Of a DNA stretch of 64,000 nt, positions 11,936 through 21,600 are shown piece after piece. The notes beneath the pieces are model-generated. The model searched no databases. It was not told the DNA's origin and was given only the letters and a program-made list of their open reading frames with translations. The position numbers were made by a program, and so were the translations under genes. Source of the stretch: Aristolochia californica. Taxonomy: Eukaryota; Streptophyta; Magnoliopsida; Piperales; Aristolochiaceae. Every line of letters begins with the position of its first letter. Position 1 is the stretch's first letter. The stretch covers positions 40,089,357 through 40,153,356 of the forward strand of contig JARWKL010000005.1 of the NCBI GenBank assembly GCA_029961685.1. Direction: 5' to 3'.

Positions 11936-13018
11936 CAAAGCAAATTAATTGAATCAATTAATTATTTTTTAATTTTTAATTTAAATATGTTTAATTAATT
12001 AGTTAATTAAGTACCTACTACCTATTTGATTAAATAATTGATTATTTATTGCATTAAATATTTTAGTTAGCCTATAAATAAGCACAATTCTTCATGTAAT
12101 TAGTTATTTTTACCTAATTAGTAATCATTTAATTAATTAATATATTAATTTCTAATTAATAACTTGTCTTAGCTACTATCAAATATTTATGTATTACATT
12201 AAATGGATTATTTAGTTTGTTCATACAAGAATTAGTTAATTAAACTAATTATAATAGGTTTTTTATTTATTAAGTTTATCATAATTACATTGATGAATTA
12301 ACATTTCCATTAAATTTAAACGTTATTAATTAAATGAGGACTATGAAAATTATGATAATATAGTGGTAATTATGATAAAACTTTATTTTTGGTCTATTTT
12401 TGTTATAAAAATATTCTTTTTATAAATAATAAAAGAATTAAAATAAGAGGTAACTTTTTAACCTTTTAGTGCTTCTCCTTATTGTTTTTACCGTCTCTTA
12501 ACCATTTCTTATAGTCAAGAAGAACTGAGAAGAATAAGATAGAAAATTTTCTTTTCTATAGCTTTCGATAGGTTTTTGTTAAATATTTTACACTTATGAT
12601 TACATTTACAAAATTTTACTTAAAAGAAAGATTATTTAAAAAATTGGTGCATTTTTTTGAAGGATTATTTGAAAGAATCAAATAAATGTATGATAGTTAA
12701 TGAAAGTATGAAAATTATTTTTTCTTTCATTTTACTTAAAATACTTAATTAATGATTTAATTACATAAGGGTTTATGCACATGAGATGTGAATAAATATG
12801 TAAATATGGAAGAGAAGACTGGGAAGAAAGAAGAAAGAAAAGGAACAGATTAACAAAGGGAGAAATATCGTTTTCCAACTTTTCCAATTTAATTCTCTTC
12901 TTGCACAAAGACAAGGGAGGATAACAGAAAAGAAGAAAAAAGACTAGGAAATGAAAGAAAGAGGGAGAAAATGATAAAAAAGAAAAAAAGAAATAATTAA
13001 CTAAACTAGATGATGTGC

Positions 13019-13021
13019 TAA

Positions 13022-13045
<24 letters not shown>
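13019..13045. repeat. AT dinucleotide microsatellite
   Basis: About twelve AT units in a row are followed by a T run. They lie inside AT-rich DNA with no gene from about 11940 to 13080. Confidence 0.9.
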
Positions 13046-13052
<7 letters not shown>

Positions 13053-13859
13053 CTCACTCTTAACCAACTAAACTAGATGAATCGGACCGAGATGAGATGG
13101 GATCTACTCTTATTAAAATCCATTCAATGAAAACTACTCATTCCCTGTAATGCTAGAAATTAGCAGAAACTAAAACAAAATTCTCTGGCAATTTCTTCCG
13201 GATTCAAATATGATCCTTCTCTTCAATACCTGTAGTGAGCAGGCTTGTCCAACGTAGGGGTGGCTTCGAGCCGAGCCGGTTCGCGAACCGGCTCGGTTCG
13301 ACTCGGTATCGGCTCGGTTCGATTCGTCATTTTTCGAGCTCGAGCCGAGCTCGAACACCGAAATTGGCTCGTTTACATTAACGAGCCGAGCTCGACCGAA
13401 GCTAGGTTCGGTTCGTTGGCTCGCAAGCCGGCTCGAAATGAGTCGGATCGGCATGAATCGGTACGGGATCGCGAGCGAGCGGGGGAGCGGGAGCGGGAGC
13501 AGGAGCGAGAGCGAGGGGGGGAAAATTTTTTCCTCCCCCCTCGTCACCGCCGACCCCTCCCATCGGTTGTTGTCGCCGCCTCTACCGCCGTCGTAGCTGT
13601 TCTCCGGCGTCTATACCGCCGTCGCCGCTGCTCGCCGGCCGCCTCTGTGTCCGTCCGTTCGATTTCTTCCTCTCCTCGTCGTCACCTCTGTTTCCGTCGC
13701 TGCCACTTTCGTCACCGCCGATTCCGTCGCCGCCGACTCCGTCGTGGCCGTCATCTCCGACGATAAATCCTCCCCGGCGCCGTAAGCCCCTTCCCTCGGG
13801 GTCGTCTCGGCGGAAAACCAGAACAGGGGAGAAATAATCTCCCCCTTCCTCGCGAGAAG

Positions 13860-13897
13860 ATGATCTCGCACGTGCGATTTCGCACATGCGAGATCAT
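13860..13897. repeat. 16-bp-arm hairpin palindrome
   Basis: The arms ATGATCTCGCACGTGC and GCACATGCGAGATCAT pair at 15 of 16 positions around a 6-base loop. The right arm's GCGAGATCAT recurs near 14611. The hairpin lies within hAT-like copy 1 at the border of its GC-rich left part. Confidence 0.8.
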
Positions 13898-15145
13898 AAA
13901 ATAAAATAAAAACTTTTTCCTCTGGAAAAAATTAAAAATAAATTTTATAGAAATAATTTTCTATAAAATATTAGTGTCTCATGTTTTTTTAAACACTTTT
14001 CTAATTGAAATTTTTTATTAAAAATCATATAATTTTCAAAGTAAGATTTTTTGTACCAAGATGGGGTAGAAAACTGTATAGAAAATTTTTGAATAAGTAT
14101 TTAACAGTTGATGCTGTAATACTTTTAGCATGAAATAATTTTCATTGCAATTTTGTGTTTGATATTTTATTTAATTAAAAATTTATCGATAAGTATAATA
14201 ACATATTAGATTGATTATTAATTTTTATTTATTTCCCTAAAAGAGACAATAAAAGGTCCATTTTAACTTTCCTAAGAAAATTTTAAAATATTTCCTATAA
14301 TTTTATAATAAGTCACTAATAGTAATAAGATTTTATTTAAAGGTTTTTTTGGGAATATGTATCATAGGAAAAATATTTTTAGTTTTTCCTAGAATATAAA
14401 TTTTTATCTAGGGGCACTAAGGAGGCCATAATAAATTATGGCCAAATTCAAAAATTACAAAACAAGCTAGACAACAATTGGAGTAAAAAATATTAATATT
14501 AGTGCATTTTAATCCATTATTGAAATTCAATCCTGAACCTCCCCTATCATTATATTTTTTAAAAATGTATGCATAATTTTATATATAATTTATTCAAAGC
14601 CACCCTTACGTGCGAGATCATAAACAAGGAAAAAAAAAACTCTTTGTCCCTTCCTCATGGCTCTTAAATAAATTGAAAAGATATTTTAGTAGAAATACGT
14701 TTCCAGAGACTAGTTTTTTCAATAAATGTTGAAAAAACATTTTTAATAGAAATATAGGGACCATTAGTGCCTCGTATTTTTTCAAAATATTTTTCTAATT
14801 ATAAATTCTTTTTAAAAAATCCTATAATTTTTCAAGTAAGATTTTCTTGCCAAGATGGTTTAGAAAACCATATAGAAAAATTTTGAATAAGTATTTGACA
14901 GTTGATGATATAATACTTTGAGCATGAGGCAATTTTCATAGTAATTTTGTGTTTGACATTTTATGTGATTAAAATTTTATCGATAAGTATAATAATATAT
15001 TAGATTAATTATTAATTTTTATTTATTTCCTTAGAAAAGGCAATAAGAGGTCCATTTAATTTTCCTAAGAAAAATTTAAAATATTTCTTGTAATTTTCTA
15101 GTAAGTATGTAATAGTAATATGATTTTATTTAAAGAATTTATAGT
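13884..15145. repeat. Direct duplication inside hAT-like copy 1
   Basis: Sequence from about 13890 to 14360 reappears from about 14610 to 15145. Shared strings include TTGAATAAGTATTT, ACAGTTGATG, TTATCGATAAGTATAATAA and ATTATTAATTTTTATTTATT in the same order. The two copies differ by many substitutions, so the duplication is old. Confidence 0.75.
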
Positions 15146-16403
15146 TTTTATTTGGGTGATTGTAAATTGATAGTGATATTTTATTTAATTTTGTTGTGTT
15201 TGATTATTGTATGGAGTTTATTTATAATGTTATGCAGTGTATGGAGTGTTTAGATTATTTTATGGAGTGTATAAACAATTTCATGAAGTGTTTATGAAAT
15301 GTATAAACAATTTTATGGAGTGTTTATGGAGTGTTTATGCAGATATTATGTATATTGATTATGCCCAATTTTAAGTAAAAGTCATGCCGAATTTTATACA
15401 AGTATTATATATATAGATTATGCTCAATTTTAAGTAGAGATTATGCCTAATCTTATACACATATTATATATATAAGTTATGCCCAATTTTATGTAGAGGT
15501 CATGCCCAATTTTATATAAAATGTATGCATAATTTTATATACATTTTATTCGATATATATTTTTTAAAAAGTTTGAAATGTATGTTGAGGCTCGAGCTCG
15601 GCTCGAAGCTCGGCTCGAACTCGTTGGGCTCGAGCTCGATAACAATTTTAGGCTCGAGACGAGGCTCGGCTTGAAGCTCAGTTCGACATATTTAAATCAA
15701 GCTCCACTCGAACATAGGCAGGTTCGGGCTCGGCTCGGCTCGATGCCACCCGTACTTGTAAGGACCCTCCACAGGCACACTAATGTACTCAAGACTATTC
15801 AGGCGTGAGTTTCGTCAGTTAGGCACCAAGCTTGCTCAGGTGAAGTGCGGCCACCTTCTCATCCAAGTGCTTAGGCAACACATACACCTTCTCATACTTG
15901 CCTGATTCCTTCTCGTTCGAGAACCAGGTTTCAGGATTGTTGCAGTTGTTCTGACCACAACAACCACTAAACACAGAAGATGAGAGGACTGGAATTCATT
16001 TTACCTGGTTGGTGAAGGAGCAGGACATGACGAAGCTGGGGTGACCAGTGGCACATCCGAGGTTCATGTGATGACCCTCAGCAAGCACAATGATACCGGA
16101 GTTGGTGTCAGGGAAGACCCAACGGTCAGTCTGGGGCTGGACGGTGATCCTCTTCACATCAGGGCATGTCTCAAGACCATGCATGTCAATCTCATTGTCA
16201 AAATGTCCGATGTTGCAGATAATGGCATTGTTCTTCTTCTGCCGCATCTGCGAAACCATGATAATATCCTTGTTGCCAGTGGTTGTAACAAAGATATCAG
16301 CCTCGCCAAGAACATCCTGAAGGGTGAGAACAGGGATGCCCTCCATGAGGACCTGCAGAGCACAGATATGGGATCAATCTCTATGACGATAACACGAGCT
16401 CCA

Positions 16404-17714
16404 TGTCACGGGGTCGCAACTCCTTTGCTTAACCCGTGCGGCATTTGTGTGCAAGCTCCTTTTGCAAAGACACAAGTCAGCCTAACTCTCACTCTTACTT
16501 GCAAGGGCTACACTCACTCGCCCGATGAAAGCAATAAGAGAACTTAAGAGGACTCAAAGGACTTGCTCAAGAGAGATTGTATTACACTCCAATGAGTTGT
16601 GTACAAATGAGAGGCTCTCCCCTATTTATAGTTTTGAGGGGGAGCAAGGAATGTTCTAGATTATGTACACTTGTCATTGATCCAATGGGTTGGATCCTTC
16701 TAGACTATTCCACTACCATCTAACTATGGACCTTTCTAGATTCCTATATACAATACTAGGGTGTATGCCCAAGTATATATACCGGATCCAACTTGGTGTA
16801 TGTGCGGGACCTTCTAGAGAGCTTCTAGAGATCCTTCCTTCTAGAGCAAGTGTTGGGCCATCCATAGAGGGCTTGGACTAGAACCTCCTCTATGTATCCT
16901 CAAATTGGCCCAATGGGTGGACAGTGGGCCTAGGTCCCGTGACATTCTCCCCCGCCTAATTCACGTAACGTCCTCGTTGCGTTCCTTGTACATCATGATC
17001 TGGTCCTCGAACTGCCACAGCGCCTCAGCTTTCTTTGTGAATTCAACCAACTTCTCCGCTGTTGAGAGTGCGGTGGCCAGGTCTTGAACTCCCCGCCTTT
17101 GCAACTCTTGCTCCGCCCAAGGTTGCAAACCGTCCATGAAGAAGAAGAGCTTGTCTTTCTCAGCCATGTCAGATATATTTAGCAGCAATGCTGTGAACTC
17201 GTTGACATATTCTCGAATAGACCCCGTATGTTTTAGCCGCTTTAGATCCTTCCGAGCTAAGTACTCCACGTTCTCTGGGAAGAATTGAGACTTGATCTCC
17301 TTCCTGAAATCTTCCCACGTTGCTATAGTGCAACGGCCTTCGGTCACATCACCGTACCTCCGTCTCCACCATAGCATTGCATCATCGGTGAGATACATAG
17401 TGGCTGTATCCACCTTCAAGGCTTCCTCTGAAATCTTGGCGGCTTTGAAGTATTGCTCCATTTGCCAAAGAAAATTCTCCAACTCCTTGGCATCTCGTTT
17501 CCCATTGTAGCTCTTAGGTTCTGGGACTTTGACCTTTGGAGCAAACTCCCTCGGTCCAAGCCCTCCCCCAGAAGCTACCGCCTTCTCCAATAGGGTCAGT
17601 CGAATTTTGACATCTTCGAGTTCAGCTACTTCTTCGCGGAGGCTAGTCATTTCTCCTTCTTAGTCATCCTCAAATTGGCCCAATGGGTGTACAGTGGGCC
17701 TAGGTCCCGTGACA
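16404..17714 (-). mobile_element. Gag-only LTR retrotransposon with truncated 5' LTR
   Basis: The 3' LTR occupies 16404-16944 (541 bp, plus-strand ends TGTCACGG...CCGTGACA) and is preceded on the minus strand by a polypurine tract (GGCGGGGGAGA). A gag frame follows at 17650-16961. Beyond gag only about 50 bp of the 5' LTR remain (17667-17714), identical at the tail to the 3' LTR except for one base. TCCA flanks both sides, and removing the element rejoins SAHH codons. No protease, reverse transcriptase or integrase is present, and no primer site survives. It is either an internally deleted gypsy element or a TR-GAG-type non-autonomous element. Confidence 0.75.
16961..17650 (-). CDS. Retrotransposon gag protein (Ty3/gypsy), intact frame
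   Basis: The frame is 229 codons without interruption. It opens with a short coiled coil (LEDVKIRLTLLEKAV), then the Retrotrans_gag domain: PKSYNGKRDAKELENFLWQM, the MLWWRRRY tryptophan motif and ATWEDFRKEIKSQFFPEN, and ends shortly after the QELQRRGVQDLATALSTAE segment. No CCHC zinc knuckle follows, so the nucleocapsid part is missing. Gag forms the particle that packages element RNA. Intactness inside an otherwise decayed neighbourhood suggests a fairly recent insertion or a frame kept for use in trans; the first is the simpler reading. Confidence 0.85.
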   Translation of the reverse strand: MTSLREEVAELEDVKIRLTLLEKAVASGGGLGPREFAPKVKVPEPKSYNGKRDAKELENFLWQMEQYFKAAKISEEALKVDTATMYLTDDAMLWWRRRYGDVTEGRCTIATWEDFRKEIKSQFFPENVEYLARKDLKRLKHTGSIREYVNEFTALLLNISDMAEKDKLFFFMDGLQPWAEQELQRRGVQDLATALSTAEKLVEFTKKAEALWQFEDQIMMYKERNEDVT

Positions 17715-17809
17715 TCCAGCCTGCTTAACTATCAACCCTCCTTTTTAATTAATTTATATGACAAACTTATAAAATCAATATTGATAGCTAAAAATAAAGA
17801 AAAATCTTC

Positions 17810-18175
17810 TGATTACCTTGATTATGCATATCAATTAATTGTCACATAAATCAAATAAATTTGAGTTCTTGATTAAGGATTTCAATTTTCTTTCTTAGCC
17901 TATGAATAAGCGTGTAATCGATATAAGAATTCAAGTAAAATTTGTTCATGCCTTTGCTATATATAATTTTATATGGTATCACAGTCAAGAGTTCTTATCT
18001 TTGACTTAACTCTTGATACCATGATTACATAGATCAAGTAATTGATGACATAAATTATAAAAATTTGAATCATTGAGTAAGAATTCAAATTCTCTCTTCT
18101 GAACCTATAAATAAGCATCAGAATTCATCCAAGGACGAACTACATAAAATTTCTTTATGCTTTTTTTATTTTTCA
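17810..18175 (-). mobile_element. TRIM-like miniature LTR element (fourth copy)
   Basis: Two related repeats, about 17810-17983 and 18022-18175, both start TGATTAC on the plus strand and share the order CACATAAAT/GACATAAAT, TGAGTTCTTGATTA/TGAATCATTGAGTA and CCTATGAATAAGC/CCTATAAATAAGC. They enclose only about 40 bases. On the minus strand the first repeat ends TGTAATCA, followed directly by TGGTATCAAGAG, a primer-site-like string. No coding capacity is present. A target duplication was not found, so the ends are approximate. It belongs to a different family from the three elements inside the gypsy element. Confidence 0.55.
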
Positions 18176-18379
18176 TGAGCTCAATTTCATTTTTGCACAG
18201 ATTCTTACATTTTATTCATTGTTATTCAAGTAATATACAAATTGTTGAAAAGACAAAGATCCCTTTAAACTCAAAATTTTGAGAACCAGTTTCTGGCAAA
18301 CTCGACAATCTTTTTGTGTGTTATGGAAATAGGATCTCTAACCTGAATCACAACTAGAGATACCAGGAAATCGCAAATC

Positions 18380-18606
18380 TTCCTCATTTTACATTACAAC
18401 AAAGGCTGCCATAGTAAGCGAATTTACAAATTTCAGCTGTTGAATTTCTGAGCAGCATCTTGATGAAGAGCTTCTGAAACCATCTGAGCAAAGGAACTTC
18501 TGAAACAGTGGCAGGGAAGTGACTTCCATCAGGTTGTATGCTTGGTGCTGATTCAATATTCTCCAGTTGAGCAAAATTGTTATGATCACCATAATATCTA
18601 GACTAT
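18380..18606 (-). other. Probable 3' untranslated region of VHA-a
   Basis: Non-coding sequence follows the VHA-a stop codon at 18607. The open frame 18389-18610 has no recognisable domain. No polyadenylation site could be fixed by eye. Confidence 0.4.
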
Positions 18607-21600
18607 TCAATCTTCCTCATCTGAGAGTAAGGCAAAAGAGAAGGGTGTGAATTTGTAGCCGTCTCCTTGGTAGAATTTGTTTTGGAACTCAACCCAGTGA
18701 AGCCGCAAGGCATGAAGAAAGGCACTAAGAGATTCCATCATCAACAATATGAAAGCAGTGGCAAAGGCAAAAACTGTGAGCCCCACTAGCCGAATTACAA
18801 TGTTATCGTACCTGTTGATCATGATCAAATGATTGTCAACCATCAACTTGAGGCAGGGAGTAATCAAGATTCTTACTAGTTATTCTTTAGAATCTTCTTC
18901 ATGTTCAGAAACTGTTGAAAAGAGGTGAACTCAGGTACTCCACCTGTGTTCTCCTCGGGAATAAAACCCTAACTGTTAACATATTGGCCCATGTAAATAT
19001 GAACCAATGCATATATCAGAAAGAAAAAAAATCCCCATTTTGTTTTTGAACCCACAGTACTAGCCAATAAAAGCAGCCGGACAGTCTAAAATTTGAAGCA
19101 ATCCTTTTTAAAAAAAAACTACCTACAGAATCAATCCAAACCAAAGGAAAACTTCACTATAAGAAGAATTAGAAGAAGAGAGGAGAAAAAAGGTTCGGAA
19201 GACCAGTCCAGACCCATTTCTTGTTGCAGTATGATAAGGATGAACATGTGCAAACGAAATCTACCAAAAGCTAAAGAACAATACCCACCCCCAAGTAAGG
19301 AGTAGTAGTTTCTCATAGAAAACGGTTGACAACTCTGAGTGAGCCAAGCTGCAGAGTTAAGAAAAAAATAGTGAAGAACTCATAAACAAGCTTTAACAAA
19401 AAAAAAAAGTTTAAAAAAAATCCAAAATTGCCGGAAGAATAAGACTTGCCTCAAAGCCCATAGTCGCAGATAAGATGCAGTATTTGAGACAGCACTCAAG
19501 ACAAATTCAATAGAATGTATCATTTGATGGACAAACACTTCACTGAAATTGAACTCCTCATGCTTTTGCCGTGCAGAATCAGGCTCAATATCCAGATCTC
19601 CCTCAGAGGTTCCAAGTATACCATAAGTACGACCTTGAAATCTCTAGAACCACATGGAAATTAATGGAATTCAGATATGCCAATTTTGAAAAAGAATAAC
19701 ATGTGATGTCCAGATGATGGAGACAAGAGTACCAAGCAAGGATAAGGCGGAGCAAAAGAAATGTAGTTATTTAGCCCAATGAGGTACCCAAGATTTGAAT
19801 TGTATTAATTAGCAGGTTTAGAAAATTGGGTGAATCTTACTTGTAATTTTGTTGTTATTTTCATCGGGTTATGTTTCAAATGGCTGTCTTGGTCCTTAAG
19901 AATTAATTGGTTTTATTTTTAATTTGCATTTTTTAGTTTAATAGGCCTTTTTAGTGTTAGTTTAAGGTCCACTAGGGTTCTTTAAATTTTAATATTGGCC
20001 TTTAGTTTTAATCAATAAAATTTTTTAAATCTGGTCAATTAAATTCTAGGGTCGTGACTATTTAAAGCTACCAAAGTTCTGTAACTAAAACTTAACGAAT
20101 GAAATTCCAGAATTTTGTTGCTTAGGCGTGAAGCCTCTTTCTCTTGGAAATGAATTCCAAAATCAGGTATGATGCCAACTCTTCTCCTTCTTTCTTAAAA
20201 TTTTGCTTGCAAAATATTCTTCTTTCACTGTATTTTCCTTCCAGTTCTATTTCAGTGAGAGAGAAGCCATTTTTTTTTTTACTATAGCACAGTACTATAA
20301 CAAATCCTGAAGTTGCTGTTCTACATCTTTTACCCTGTTTTCTACAAATTTCAGTACTGGACTATCTGCTTCAATTACGGCATCTCTCTATTAGTTTTCC
20401 CATTCACCTTTAGTTCTTTAATCAAAATTTGCTCTTCCTTATTTGGATTTGCCTAAATCAAAGTTGGACATGACAGCACCTAGCCAATAGAACCCAACAG
20501 ACCGATCTGTTAGGTGCGGAAAGCTACCGCCTACAAGAGTGGGCGGAACCACTCTGACACCCACCCCGCCCATTCTTGACTATCTCTCACGGGATTCGAA
20601 TGCGGGATGTGGTGTGCCCAGCTCTGATACCATGATAGCGGTTAGCCAATACAACCCAACAAACCGATCTGTTAGGTGCGAAAAGCTACCGCCTACAAGA
20701 GTGGACGGAACCACTCTGATAGGACAAACCTGAAAATATTGCATCTTTTCGTTTCCTAACCTGTTATGAGCCCTTTTTGAGTTTTATTTTCCTTTATGCC
20801 CTAGATTTGTTAGAAATTTCATCCGTAAGGTATTTCTCCTTCAGTTAGTACTTGTTATGCATGTTTGTAGGGACTTTAATACATTTTCACTATTTAAGAT
20901 ATTTTTATTATGGTGTTAGCATGCAATTGATATACCTTATCTTGATTTGTTTAGTCAGACCTAATTCAGCACCTATTAGAGCCCTAAAACCTGAAATCCT
21001 CATTGTTCTCATCAATTCTGTATTAGATCCTCGTTTGAGGCATTATTTTAGACCTTCCCATATCTTTCTTCCATTAACATGTGTATGCCCACTCGTAGTG
21101 GCTTAGACTACCACAAAACCATGTCCCCAGAACAAAACTTTTAGTGAGCATCAATACTAAGTAGGGTGAACCACGTAACCCAATTTGATAGATTTTCCAA
21201 CAAGACCCAAGAGCATGTTGTTAAGCACCTAGCTAATACTACCCAAAAGACTGGCCTGGTAGGTAGCGAAAAGCCAAGTACTTAACCCCATGATCATAAC
21301 AATACTCCCACCGTTATGAGTCGACATCCACGGTGGCCCACTCTAGCGACCCGGACCGCCTTTTTGCGCTACACAGGTCTCTAGGTCACTCCCTCTAGGT
21401 TGCCCCCTTGGGGATTCGAACTCACAACCGCGGTATAGCTCTGATACCAAATGTTAAGCACATAGCCAATACTACCCAAAAGACCGGCATTGTAGGTAGT
21501 AGAAAGCCAAGTACTTAACCCTAGGATCATAACACTTGTTACGAGCCTAGAGGCTGCTAATCGTCTCAATGGACAAGGGTAGAATGATAGGGAAAACGGT

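Larger units (their letters stand above)
13255..15754 (-). mobile_element. hAT-like non-autonomous DNA transposon, copy 1
   Basis: The ends are imperfect inverted repeats that begin TAGGGGTGGC (left) and, read inward from the right, TACGGGTGGCATCGAG. Both continue into dense GAGCTCGAGCC-type subterminal repeats. TAGGGGTGGC ends suggest the hAT superfamily. The element cuts the SAHH pseudogene a few codons before its stop. The flanks share ACAAG on the minus strand, which I read as a decayed 8-bp target duplication. No transposase frame is visible. The right end matches the left end of copy 2 (45199-47665) in inverse orientation for more than 200 bp, past the GC-rich terminus. Confidence 0.75.
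13223..17729 (-). pseudogene. SAHH: Adenosylhomocysteinase (SAHH) pseudogene, C-terminal part, twice interrupted
   Basis: Minus-strand pieces give the C-terminal third of S-adenosylhomocysteine hydrolase, the NAD-dependent enzyme that clears S-adenosylhomocysteine in the methyl cycle. Recognisable parts are [30 protein letters not shown] and [20 protein letters not shown] (16346-15996), then KYEKVYVLPKHLDEKVAALHLS (about 15930-15840), and the terminal KPAHYRY plus stop (to 13223). The copy is dead. A 2-bp insertion near 16366 shifts the frame before MEGIP, a stop replaces Lys after SKLGA, and further shifts follow. A 2.5-kb hAT-like element splits the PYK/PAHYRY codons. A gag-only retrotransposon splits the AGA codons upstream. 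Sequence after FTNQ looks like an intron remnant, so a DNA-level copy is likelier than a processed one. The N-terminal two thirds are missing. Confidence 0.9.

Noticed and set aside
13072..13222. Possible small gene beside the SAHH stop
   Set aside because: It reads as the 3' untranslated continuation of the SAHH copy and has no open frame of its own.
13245..13887. Long open frames on both strands in GC-rich DNA
   Set aside because: They follow GAGCTC and GCC/GTC simple repeats in the hAT-like element and encode low-complexity R/S/E or V/A/T sequence.
16041..16547. Plus-strand open frame of 168 codons
   Set aside because: It is the antisense shadow of the SAHH pseudogene and continues into the LTR.
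18389..18610. 73-codon frame after the VHA-a stop
   Set aside because: No domain is recognisable and it fits the 3' UTR; the VHA-a C-terminus is complete at 18607.
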